Source of the DNA: an uncultured Bulleidia sp. | GTDB lineage: Bacteria; Bacillota_I; Bacilli_A; Erysipelotrichales; Erysipelotrichaceae | Assembly: GCA_934754415.1 (NCBI GenBank) | Contig: CAKVIS010000027.1 | Coordinates: 1-26,028 of the forward strand | DNA: 26,028 nt | Direction: 5' to 3' | Shown: piece after piece, positions 1 to 6,495 of the stretch | Position numbering within the stretch: the first letter of the stretch is position 1 | How the letters are laid out: the number at the start of each line of letters is the position of its first letter | Notes under the pieces: generated by a model | The model's database searches: none | What the model was told of the DNA's origin: nothing | What the model saw: only the letters and a program-made list of their open reading frames with translations | Program-made: the position numbers and the translations under genes

Positions 1-73
1 TGGAGGTTAACGGGCTCGAACCGCTGACCCTCTGCTTGTAAGGCAGATGCTCTCCCAACTGAGCTAAACCTCC
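1..73 (-). tRNA. tRNA-Val (anticodon UAC)
   Basis: On the minus strand the 73 nt fold as a full cloverleaf. The acceptor stem is GGAGGTT/AACCTCC with discriminator A at position 1. The anticodon loop is CTTACAA, giving anticodon TAC for GUA/GUN valine codons, and the T-arm is of the GGTTCGA type. The window ends right after the discriminator, so an encoded CCA cannot be judged. It is probably the first gene of a tRNA operon running off the left edge. Confidence 0.95.
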
Positions 74-112
74 ATATTTAAGTTTTTTCACCGCTTTCCT
101 TGGTGCTCAAAT

Positions 113-141
113 AATATACCATAGGGTAAAACCTTCGTCAA
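113..141 (-). promoter_or_regulatory. Sigma-A type promoter of tRNA-Val
   Basis: On the minus strand TTGACG (141-136) is followed after exactly 17 nt by TATATT (118-113). Transcription would start near position 106, about 33 nt upstream of the mature tRNA 5' end. The near-consensus hexamers and ideal spacing fit a strong stable-RNA promoter. Confidence 0.8.
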
Positions 142-159
142 CAATCTTTTTGAAAAAAG

Positions 160-168
160 TGATACAAT
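160..168 (+). promoter_or_regulatory. Extended -10 promoter for the membrane protein-alr operon
   Basis: TGA followed by TACAAT (163-168) is an extended -10 element (TGnTATAAT type). No good -35 lies 17 nt upstream, which is usual for extended -10 promoters. Transcription would start near 175, just before the ribosome binding site of the first gene, and back-to-back with the tRNA-Val promoter. Confidence 0.5.
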
Positions 169-196
169 ATTTTTGTTATTACTGTTGGAGGTTATC

Positions 197-631
197 ATGC
201 AGATTTACAACGCTAATCATATAGATTCCAATACAAAGTTTATCCTGGCAGTTCTTGCCGGAATTGGAAGTGCTGTTGTACTTGGTATTGTCTATGGAAT
301 ATTTAAAAGCAGAATTCCCATGGAGATGGAAATTCTGTATCTTGGAATAGGTTATGGCATTGGCTATGTTATAAGAACAGTAGGAAGAGGAGTCACAAAT
401 AAGTTTGCGATAACTGGTGCTATCTGTGCATTGCTTTCTGTTACCATCAGTGATATTGTCAGAATTACAGGAGTCGTGAATCTGGGATATGTGTTCCTAC
501 ATCCGCAGATATTTGGAAGTTTGCTTTTCTCCTTAACAGGAAGTCTTTTATCCAATGTGTGGGGATGGCTCGGGTTGATGTTCAGAGCAGCAGGTATATA
601 TACTGCTTATTGTGAATCCAGAATTTTTTAA
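197..631 (+). CDS. Small integral membrane protein of unknown function
   Basis: A 144-residue hydrophobic protein. The ATG at 197 is chosen because GGAGG (187-191) lies 5 nt before it; earlier in-frame codons have no ribosome binding site. I see four or five likely membrane segments, near residues 14-34, 40-58, 64-85 and 95-135, with short polar links and a basic stretch between segments 2 and 3 (RTVGRGVTNK). There is no signal peptide cleavage motif and no catalytic motif. It is the first gene of the operon, 18 nt upstream of alanine racemase, so it is co-transcribed with a cell-wall precursor gene. I do not recognise the family and assign no function. Confidence 0.75.
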   Translation: MQIYNANHIDSNTKFILAVLAGIGSAVVLGIVYGIFKSRIPMEMEILYLGIGYGIGYVIRTVGRGVTNKFAITGAICALLSVTISDIVRITGVVNLGYVFLHPQIFGSLLFSLTGSLLSNVWGWLGLMFRAAGIYTAYCESRIF

Positions 632-649
632 AGAGGTGTGAAAGATAAT

Positions 650-1774
650 ATGTATCGTAAAACGTGGTTACAGGTGGATATGAAAGCGATTGAAGAAAAT
701 GTCAGATATATTCAGTCAGTCTGCCAGAAAAAAATTATTGCTGTTTTAAAAGCAGATGGGTATGGCTGTGGAGATATTCAGGGGTGTCATGCTGTGATGA
801 AAGGCGGTGCCTACAGTATTGCCGTATCTTCTCTGGATGAAGCAGTTATGTTGAGAAATCAAGGATTTAGTGGATCTGTACTGGTACTTGGAACGGTGTG
901 TGCAGAAGATATCCCGGTACTTGTTAAAAAGAAGATTGCCTGTGCAGCGTACAGTGCCTCCTGGGTAAAGCTTGCCCTGAAACAGGATGTGAAGGATCTG
1001 ATTGTACATCTTGCCGTGGATACGGGTATGAACCGCATCGGATTTAAAACTACAGAAGAACTTCTTGAAGCTTTTAAAGTGCTGGAAGCACATGGCTGTT
1101 ATATTGAAGGCATCTTTACGCATTTTTACAGTGCAGAGGAAAAAGATCATATATTAACCAATGCACAGTTTGAAAAGTTTGAAAAGGCAGTAAAAGCTTT
1201 ACCACATCCTGTACCTTTGGTACATTGTGATAATTCCGATGCAACATTCTTCCATAAAGATACTTTATCCAATGCCTGCAGAGTTGGCATTTCTCTGTAT
1301 GGGGTGTCTTCCTATGACACTACTTTACAGCATCCTGTATCTTTCTATACTACCGTTATGTTATGTAAACATGTTCCAAAAGGAGAGACTGTTGGATATG
1401 GACATACCTATACAACAAAGGAAGATGAAATCATTCTGACATGTCCTGTAGGGTATGCGGATGGGCTGATTCGCGAAAACCAGGGCAGACAGGTATACAT
1501 AGATGGAAGCTATGGGGAGATTGTGGGCAGAGTGTGTATGGACCAGATGATGGTCAAACTGGATCATGAAGTGGAAATCGGTACACCTGTGGAAATCTTT
1601 GGACCACATATTTCTCTGGAAAGATATTCCGAAGAACTGCATACTATTCCAAATGAAACATTGTGTCTGATTTCCGGAAGAGTGACCAGAAAATATATGT
1701 ATGGCAATGAAGAAATCAGTGAACAGAATGATCGAATGATAAGATCAGAGGCTCGTGATGGAAATAACCTATAG
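650..1774 (+). CDS. alr: Alanine racemase
   Basis: PLP-dependent interconversion of L- and D-alanine in the cytoplasm, supplying D-Ala for peptidoglycan. The protein has 374 residues, normal for the family. The N-terminal TIM barrel carries the PLP lysine in AVLKADGYG (Lys34). The C-terminal beta domain has YGHTYTT with the probable catalytic Tyr254, then GYADG and GRVCMDQ. The phosphate/PLP-site signatures CDNSDATF and RVGISLYG are also present. The start is ATG 650 rather than GTG 638: the AGAGG element at 632-636 would leave no spacing for GTG, and family members begin with a similar MYRxTW sequence. The 3' end overlaps the next gene by 17 nt. Confidence 0.95.
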   Translation: MYRKTWLQVDMKAIEENVRYIQSVCQKKIIAVLKADGYGCGDIQGCHAVMKGGAYSIAVSSLDEAVMLRNQGFSGSVLVLGTVCAEDIPVLVKKKIACAAYSASWVKLALKQDVKDLIVHLAVDTGMNRIGFKTTEELLEAFKVLEAHGCYIEGIFTHFYSAEEKDHILTNAQFEKFEKAVKALPHPVPLVHCDNSDATFFHKDTLSNACRVGISLYGVSSYDTTLQHPVSFYTTVMLCKHVPKGETVGYGHTYTTKEDEIILTCPVGYADGLIRENQGRQVYIDGSYGEIVGRVCMDQMMVKLDHEVEIGTPVEIFGPHISLERYSEELHTIPNETLCLISGRVTRKYMYGNEEISEQNDRMIRSEARDGNNL

Positions 1775-2195
1775 ACAGGCAAGAAAAGAAGAAGCAGAAG
1801 AAATCTGCAGATTAAATGATGATGTCATTTTAAGATATGAAGATTTTTCATCTATTGATAAAGAAAAAGCACTTGGATGGACACATCTGACAATTATAGA
1901 CAATATAGACAGATTTTCCGTTATCTTATGTGATGGGCATAAAGCAGGCTATTTCTTTGTGACATTTCAGGATAATGTATATGAATTGAGACATTTGTTT
2001 GTCTTACCTAAATACCAGAACAGAGGTATAGGCACAAAAGTGATTCAGCAATGTATAGAAGATACGGAAGGAAATCTGCAGGTATTTATATTTACCGGAG
2101 ATCTTTCTACGTTCTCTTTATTTGAAAATTTAGGATTTGAAACAGTGGAAGTATTCCACCGCACAAGGTATAAGATGGTATATGCAGGAAAATAA
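1758..2195 (+). CDS. GNAT family N-acetyltransferase
   Basis: A 145-residue acetyl-CoA-dependent acyltransferase. The acetyl-CoA pyrophosphate loop is visible as QNRGIGTKVI (around residue 87), preceded by a beta strand with LRHLFVLP. The C-terminal strand pattern with LFENLGFETVE is typical of motif B. The start is ATG 1758, 6 nt after AGAGG (1747-1751); GTG 1755 is possible. It begins inside the end of alr and ends inside the radical SAM gene, so translation is probably coupled. The substrate cannot be deduced. It lacks features that would make it a clear RimI. Confidence 0.88.
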   Translation: MEITYRQARKEEAEEICRLNDDVILRYEDFSSIDKEKALGWTHLTIIDNIDRFSVILCDGHKAGYFFVTFQDNVYELRHLFVLPKYQNRGIGTKVIQQCIEDTEGNLQVFIFTGDLSTFSLFENLGFETVEVFHRTRYKMVYAGK

Positions 2196-3126
2196 AGATT
2201 ACTGGTATACACTGTCTTCGTATTGTAAAAAGAATTTCGGACACAGATTGTACAAGGTGCCTCTGGATGCTCATTTTACCTGTCCTAACAGAGATGGTAC
2301 CCTGGGAAATAAAGGATGTATTTTCTGTGCCGGAGGTTCTGGTGATTTTGCACTGGACTTTACAGGGCAGACACTTGAACAGCAGGATATAGGCGTGTAT
2401 GCAAGAAACGGTCAGCCTGGACAGTACATAGGGTACTTTCAGGCATATACCAATACGTATGGACCGATAGAAAAATGCAGGAAACTGTATACCGCCATAC
2501 TTGAAAATCCACAGTTTGCAGGTATTGCCATCGGTACCAGACCCGATTGTATTACAGAAGAAATACTGGCACTTTTGAAAGAATTAAAACATACCTATCC
2601 GGATAAAATTTTCTGGGTGGAACTGGGATTACAGACTGCTCATGAAAAAAGTGCACAGTTTATACGCAGAGGCTATACCAATGCGGTATTTGAAAAAGCT
2701 GTCTGTGCGCTGCATGAGATTGGTATGGAAGTGATAGTACATATGATACTGGGGATACCGGGTGAGACACGTGAAGATATGGTGGAATCTGTAAGATACT
2801 TGAATCTGTATCCGATACAGGGTTTAAAATTACAGGTGTTACAGTATCTGAAGGGTACAGATCTTGGAGATATGGCTAAGACATGTACTGCCATGAGTTT
2901 TGAAGAATATGTTCATACTATCTGTCTGTGTCTTGCAAATTTAAGAAAAGACATTGTGATTCACAGACTGACAGGAGATGCAGATAAAGCATTGCTGATA
3001 GACCCTTTATGGGCTGCAGATAAAAAGAAAGTTCTGAATGCCATACGTAAGGAAATGGCAAAAACAGATAGATATCAGTCTTGTTTACTGGAAAGAAAAG
3101 GAGAAAAAACAATATGGGATCAGTAG
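2182..3126 (+). CDS. Radical SAM protein, YtqA/YhcC family (TIGR01212 type)
   Basis: A 314-residue radical SAM enzyme. The cluster cysteines lie near the N terminus as Cys34, Cys46 and Cys49 (CPNRDGT...CIFC), the long CX11CX2C spacing of the YhcC/YtqA group rather than classic CX3CX2C. Further family marks are GIAIGTRPDC, WVELGLQTAH, HMILGIPGET and HRLTGD. From memory, Bacillus YtqA has recently been tied to maturation of the wobble uridine side chain in tRNA (MnmL), acting with methyltransferase YtqB; no YtqB homologue is visible here. The start is ATG 2182, matching where family members begin. An upstream in-frame ATG at 2137 lies deep in the GNAT gene and would add unrelated residues. The ribosome binding site is weak, suggesting translational coupling across the 14-nt overlap. 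Confidence 0.9.
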   Translation: MQENKDYWYTLSSYCKKNFGHRLYKVPLDAHFTCPNRDGTLGNKGCIFCAGGSGDFALDFTGQTLEQQDIGVYARNGQPGQYIGYFQAYTNTYGPIEKCRKLYTAILENPQFAGIAIGTRPDCITEEILALLKELKHTYPDKIFWVELGLQTAHEKSAQFIRRGYTNAVFEKAVCALHEIGMEVIVHMILGIPGETREDMVESVRYLNLYPIQGLKLQVLQYLKGTDLGDMAKTCTAMSFEEYVHTICLCLANLRKDIVIHRLTGDADKALLIDPLWAADKKKVLNAIRKEMAKTDRYQSCLLERKGEKTIWDQ

Positions 3127-3971
3127 GAATGACAGTAAGAGCACAGTTTACAGAAGGTGACAGACAAAGAGATGCAGGAAATACCATTCCTGAAGATGTG
3201 GAAAGAATCGTTGATCAGATATATGGAGCAGATCCAAAATGGCAGATACTGGATCTGTACAGACCAAAAGGTGTACAGGGAAAATTACCTGTGATTATTT
3301 CCTTCCACGGAGGAGGATGGGTTTATGGAGATAAAGAAGTATATCAGTGGTATACCATGTCTCTTGCACAAATGGGATTTGCGGTAATTAACTTTACCTA
3401 CAGACTGGCACCGGAATTTCAATATCCATCTCCATTAGAAGATATGAGTCTTGTAGTGGACTGGATGTATGCCCATTGTGAGGAATACGGTCTGGATACA
3501 GAAAATGTATTTGGTGTGGGAGATTCTGCAGGTGGACATGGTCTTGGATTGTTCAGTGCTATTTGTACAAATCAGGCATATGCTGAAAAGTATGATTTTA
3601 AGGTACATGAAGGATTTCACTTCAATGCTATTGCTTTAAACTGTGGTGCGTATACTATCGACACAAGCAAGGGGGACTTAACTGCTTTACTGATGAAGGA
3701 ATATATACCACATGCAGATATTGCACTGATTCAGGTGCCTTCTTTTGTTACGGAAAACTTTCCTCCAAGCTTTGTGATGACATGTTCTCAGGATTTCCTG
3801 AAAGATCAGGTTCATGAACTGGTGCCTGTACTTTTAAATAAAAATGTGGAGTGTGAATGCAGATATTACAGTGCTCCTCTAGGACACGTATTCCACTGTA
3901 ATGTGAAATTACCTGAAGCACATCAGTGCAATAAGGAAGAAACAGATTTCTTTAAGTTACATATTCAGTAA
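3114..3971 (+). CDS. Alpha/beta hydrolase (HSL-like esterase)
   Basis: A 285-residue serine hydrolase of the alpha/beta hydrolase-3 (hormone-sensitive-lipase-like) family. The oxyanion-hole motif HGGGW starts at His65, the nucleophile elbow is GDSAGG with Ser138, and the likely rest of the triad is Asp227 (CSQDF) and His258 (LGHVFH). There is no signal peptide, so it is cytoplasmic. The start is ATG 3114, 10 nt after AAAGGAG; the coding region overlaps the radical SAM gene by 13 nt. It is the last gene of the alr operon and is followed at once by a terminator. The substrate (acyl or acetyl ester) is unknown. Confidence 0.9.
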   Translation: MGSVGMTVRAQFTEGDRQRDAGNTIPEDVERIVDQIYGADPKWQILDLYRPKGVQGKLPVIISFHGGGWVYGDKEVYQWYTMSLAQMGFAVINFTYRLAPEFQYPSPLEDMSLVVDWMYAHCEEYGLDTENVFGVGDSAGGHGLGLFSAICTNQAYAEKYDFKVHEGFHFNAIALNCGAYTIDTSKGDLTALLMKEYIPHADIALIQVPSFVTENFPPSFVMTCSQDFLKDQVHELVPVLLNKNVECECRYYSAPLGHVFHCNVKLPEAHQCNKEETDFFKLHIQ

Positions 3972-3998
3972 AGCAGTCTTTGAAAGATTGCTTTTTTT
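3972..3998 (+). terminator. Rho-independent terminator of the alr operon
   Basis: An 11-nt arm (AGCAGTCTTT with one G-U pair) pairs with GAAAGATTGCT across a short loop, followed by a run of seven T (3992-3998). It starts directly at the hydrolase stop codon. Confidence 0.85.
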
Positions 3999-4058
3999 GA
4001 GCAAATGGATAGGAAAATCCAGGAAGAAAAATTAAAATATCTGCAGGAGGACAACAAT

Positions 4059-5189
4059 ATGAAGGACTTTTTCGGTTTAAACATTCCAAAACTTGGTTTT
4101 GGGCTAATGCGTTTACCACGTCTTCAAGATGGGAAAACAATAGATGTGGCGCAAAGTGAAATCATGACAGATAAATTTCTGGAGGCAGGTTTAAAATATT
4201 TTGATACTGCCTATGTGTATGAAGGCAGTGAAGTTGCGACAAAGAAATTTCTTGTGGACCGTCATCCACGTGAAAGTTTTTATCTGACATCTAAAATTAA
4301 TGCAGGTAACTGGGCTGCTAAAAATGCAGAGGAAGCCAAGGCGCAACTTGCGACTTCTCTTGAAAGAACAGGAGCAGGGTACTTTGATTTCTACTTATTA
4401 CATGCTTTAAGCAAAGATAATATTGATAACTATGAGAAATATGGTATCTGGGATTTTGTGAAAGAAGCTAAGGAAAAAGGACTAATCAGACATTATGGGT
4501 TCTCTTTCCATGATACTCCTGAAGTACTGGATGAGATTCTTACAAAACATCCTGATGTGGAATTTGTACAGTTGCAGATTAATTATGCTGACTGGAACAA
4601 TCCTTCTGTACAGTCACGTGCCAATTATGAAGTGTGTGTAAAGCACAATAAGCCTGTGATTGTCATGGAACCAATCAAAGGTGGAACTCTTGCTAATCCG
4701 CCAGAAGAAGTTTCCAATGTATTAAAAGAATGTAATCCGGATATGTCTGTGGCAAGCTGGGCTGTAAGATTTGCGGCAAGTCTTGATCAGGTAATGGTGG
4801 TATTAAGCGGTATGAGTAACGTAGAACAGATGGAAGATAATTTATCCTACATGAAAGATTTTAAGCCACTGGATGAAAAAGAGCAGGCAGCGGTAAAGAA
4901 AGCTATGGATGTTTTAAATTCTATTGAACAGATTCCATGTACAGGATGTAAGTACTGTACAAAAGGATGCCCGATGCAGATTCAGATCCCATCCATTTTT
5001 GCAGCTATGAACATGAATATGATTTATGGCAAACTGGAAGAAGCTAAAAAGAGTTATGCAGGTGCCATACAGAATCATGGTAAAGCAAGCCAGTGCGTAC
5101 ATTGCCTGCAATGTGAAGATGCCTGTCCGCAACATATTCATATTACAGAGTGGCTTGCAAAAGCAGCAGATCTGTTAGAAGAAAAATAG
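4059..5189 (+). CDS. Aldo/keto reductase with C-terminal [4Fe-4S] ferredoxin domain
   Basis: A 376-residue, two-domain oxidoreductase. The TIM barrel has the AKR tetrad: Asp49 and Tyr54 (YFDTAYVY), Lys79 (YLTSK) and His115 (FYLLHA). The C-terminal domain carries two ferredoxin motifs, CTGCKYCTKGCP (around residue 294, CX2CX2CX3CP) and CVHCLQCEDACP (around 346), so it probably passes electrons between iron-sulfur clusters and a carbonyl substrate. The start is ATG 4059, 8 nt after GGAGG (4046-4050); the longer frame from 4005 has no ribosome binding site. It lies 32 nt upstream of larC in the same transcript. A paralogue lies at 15826-16950. The substrate is unknown. Confidence 0.9.
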   Translation: MKDFFGLNIPKLGFGLMRLPRLQDGKTIDVAQSEIMTDKFLEAGLKYFDTAYVYEGSEVATKKFLVDRHPRESFYLTSKINAGNWAAKNAEEAKAQLATSLERTGAGYFDFYLLHALSKDNIDNYEKYGIWDFVKEAKEKGLIRHYGFSFHDTPEVLDEILTKHPDVEFVQLQINYADWNNPSVQSRANYEVCVKHNKPVIVMEPIKGGTLANPPEEVSNVLKECNPDMSVASWAVRFAASLDQVMVVLSGMSNVEQMEDNLSYMKDFKPLDEKEQAAVKKAMDVLNSIEQIPCTGCKYCTKGCPMQIQIPSIFAAMNMNMIYGKLEEAKKSYAGAIQNHGKASQCVHCLQCEDACPQHIHITEWLAKAADLLEEK

Positions 5190-5221
5190 GAGAAATGGGA
5201 AGGATTTCCCGATAGCTGTCA

Positions 5222-6394
5222 ATGAAAGTATTGTATTTAGAATGTAAAGCCGGTGCAGCAGGAGATATGTTAATGGGAAGCCTGAGTGAACTGGTAGATC
5301 AGAAGGTATTTCTCGAAAAAATGCAGGCTTTGCATATTCCACATGTGGAAATAACTCTCGAAAAAAAGGTGAAATGCGGTGTGACAGGTACACATGTCAA
5401 AGTGCTGGTAGATGGTGAAGAAGAACTGGAACATACTCATGACCACGAACAACATCATCACCATCACACTTCTTTGCAGGATGTACGGCATATTCTTCAG
5501 CATATGGACATTTCAGATGATGTACGAAATCATGCACAGAGTATTTATGATTCTATTGCCGAAGCAGAAAGTCATGCCCATGGTATTCCTGCAGAGCAGA
5601 TTCATTTCCATGAAGTAGGTACCCTGGATGCCATTGCAGATGTAGTTGGTAACTGTATTTTAATGGAAATGATTCATCCAGACAGAGTGATGTGCTCTAC
5701 GGTGACTTTAGGGAATGGTATGGTGCATTGTGCTCATGGTATCCTGCCGGTACCAGCTCCGGCAACTGCCTGGCTTATTCAGGGTATGCCTGTACAGTCA
5801 GGAAAATGTGAGGGAGAGATGTTAACACCAACAGGTGCTGCAATTCTGAAACACTTTGTGCAGGAATACGGAGCTATGCCTGATATGGTGATAGATAAAG
5901 CTGGATATGGCATGGGAACAAAAGATTTTGAAATTTTAAATGTAGTCAGAAGTTTCCTTGGAGAAAGTGACGATGATGGCGAAATCGTGGAACTTGTATG
6001 CAACCTGGATGATCAGTCTGCAGAAGAAATAGGGTTTGCGGTAGACACGCTGTTTGAAAACGGTGCGCTGGATGTGTATACCACTTCCGTGCATATGAAG
6101 AAAAACAGACCGGGAATTTTGTTTACCTGTATGTGTAAAATGCAGGATGTGGACAAAATGAGAAAGCTGATGTTTACGCATTTAACCACACTTGGTATAC
6201 GTGAAAACCGTTCTGTCAGATACTCTTTGCATAGACGTATGGAAGTTTTGGAAACTCCTTATGGAAAAGTAAGGAAGAAAGTTTCTGAAGGCTATGGTGT
6301 ACATAGAGAAAAACTGGAATATGAAGATCTTGCACGCATTGCAAAAGAAAATGGTGTTTCCATTCAGGAAGTAAGAAACCAGATAAAGCAATAA
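5222..6394 (+). CDS. larC: Nickel-pincer cofactor biosynthesis protein LarC
   Basis: LarC is the CTP-dependent cyclometallase that inserts nickel into the pincer nucleotide cofactor of lactate racemase LarA. The 390-residue protein starts with the typical LYLECKAGAAGDMLMGSL and contains FHEVGTLDAIADVVGN, MLTPTGAAIL, ETNLDD-like VCNLDDQSAEEIG and KKNRPGILFTCM. A His-rich stretch, HTHDHEQHHHHHH-like (around residues 71-82), is likely to bind metal. The gene is one uninterrupted frame; in Lactobacillus plantarum larC is split into larC1/larC2 and joined by ribosomal frameshifting. No larA, larB or larE is in this window. The ATG at 5222 has no good Shine-Dalgarno sequence nearby, but it is the first start in the frame and matches the family N terminus. 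Confidence 0.92.
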   Translation: MKVLYLECKAGAAGDMLMGSLSELVDQKVFLEKMQALHIPHVEITLEKKVKCGVTGTHVKVLVDGEEELEHTHDHEQHHHHHTSLQDVRHILQHMDISDDVRNHAQSIYDSIAEAESHAHGIPAEQIHFHEVGTLDAIADVVGNCILMEMIHPDRVMCSTVTLGNGMVHCAHGILPVPAPATAWLIQGMPVQSGKCEGEMLTPTGAAILKHFVQEYGAMPDMVIDKAGYGMGTKDFEILNVVRSFLGESDDDGEIVELVCNLDDQSAEEIGFAVDTLFENGALDVYTTSVHMKKNRPGILFTCMCKMQDVDKMRKLMFTHLTTLGIRENRSVRYSLHRRMEVLETPYGKVRKKVSEGYGVHREKLEYEDLARIAKENGVSIQEVRNQIKQ

Positions 6395-6402
6395 ACATGT
6401 TA

Positions 6403-6445
6403 AAAGGATGTTAAATTTTACATAGATTTAACATCCTTTGTTTTT
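6403..6445 (+). terminator. Terminator after larC (14-bp perfect stem)
   Basis: The arm at 6403-6416 (AAAGGATGTTAAAT) pairs perfectly with 6426-6439 across a 9-nt loop, followed by GTTTTT. The right arm also supplies one TTAACA repeat of the candidate Pho box of the next gene. Confidence 0.8.
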
Positions 6446-6470
6446 GCATTTAACGTAAGATTGTTATCCT
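6417..6470 (+). promoter_or_regulatory. Candidate Pho box and promoter of the Na/Pi cotransporter gene
   Basis: Hexamers at an 11-bp period read TTTACA (6417), TTAACA (6428), TGTTTT (6439), TTAACG (6450) and TTGTTA (6461). The B. subtilis PhoP target is a row of TT(A/C/T)A(C/T)A hexamers with 5-nt spacers; the first, second and fourth match at 6, 6 and 5 of 6 positions. A possible extended -10, TGT-TATCCT, lies at 6462-6470. With a start near 6477 the repeats cover about -60 to -22, the position known for PhoP sites. The regulator is not in this window. Confidence 0.5.
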
Positions 6471-6495
6471 TCTTAGTGTAAAGAAGAGGGAAACT

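Noticed and set aside
2137..2181. Upstream ATG extending the radical SAM protein by 15 residues
   Set aside because: It is deep inside the GNAT gene, has no ribosome binding site, and adds residues unlike the family N terminus.
5412..5618. Plus-strand frame in larC near the His-rich region, possible sign of a larC1/larC2 frameshift
   Set aside because: The whole LarC protein is read in one continuous frame, so no frameshift is needed.
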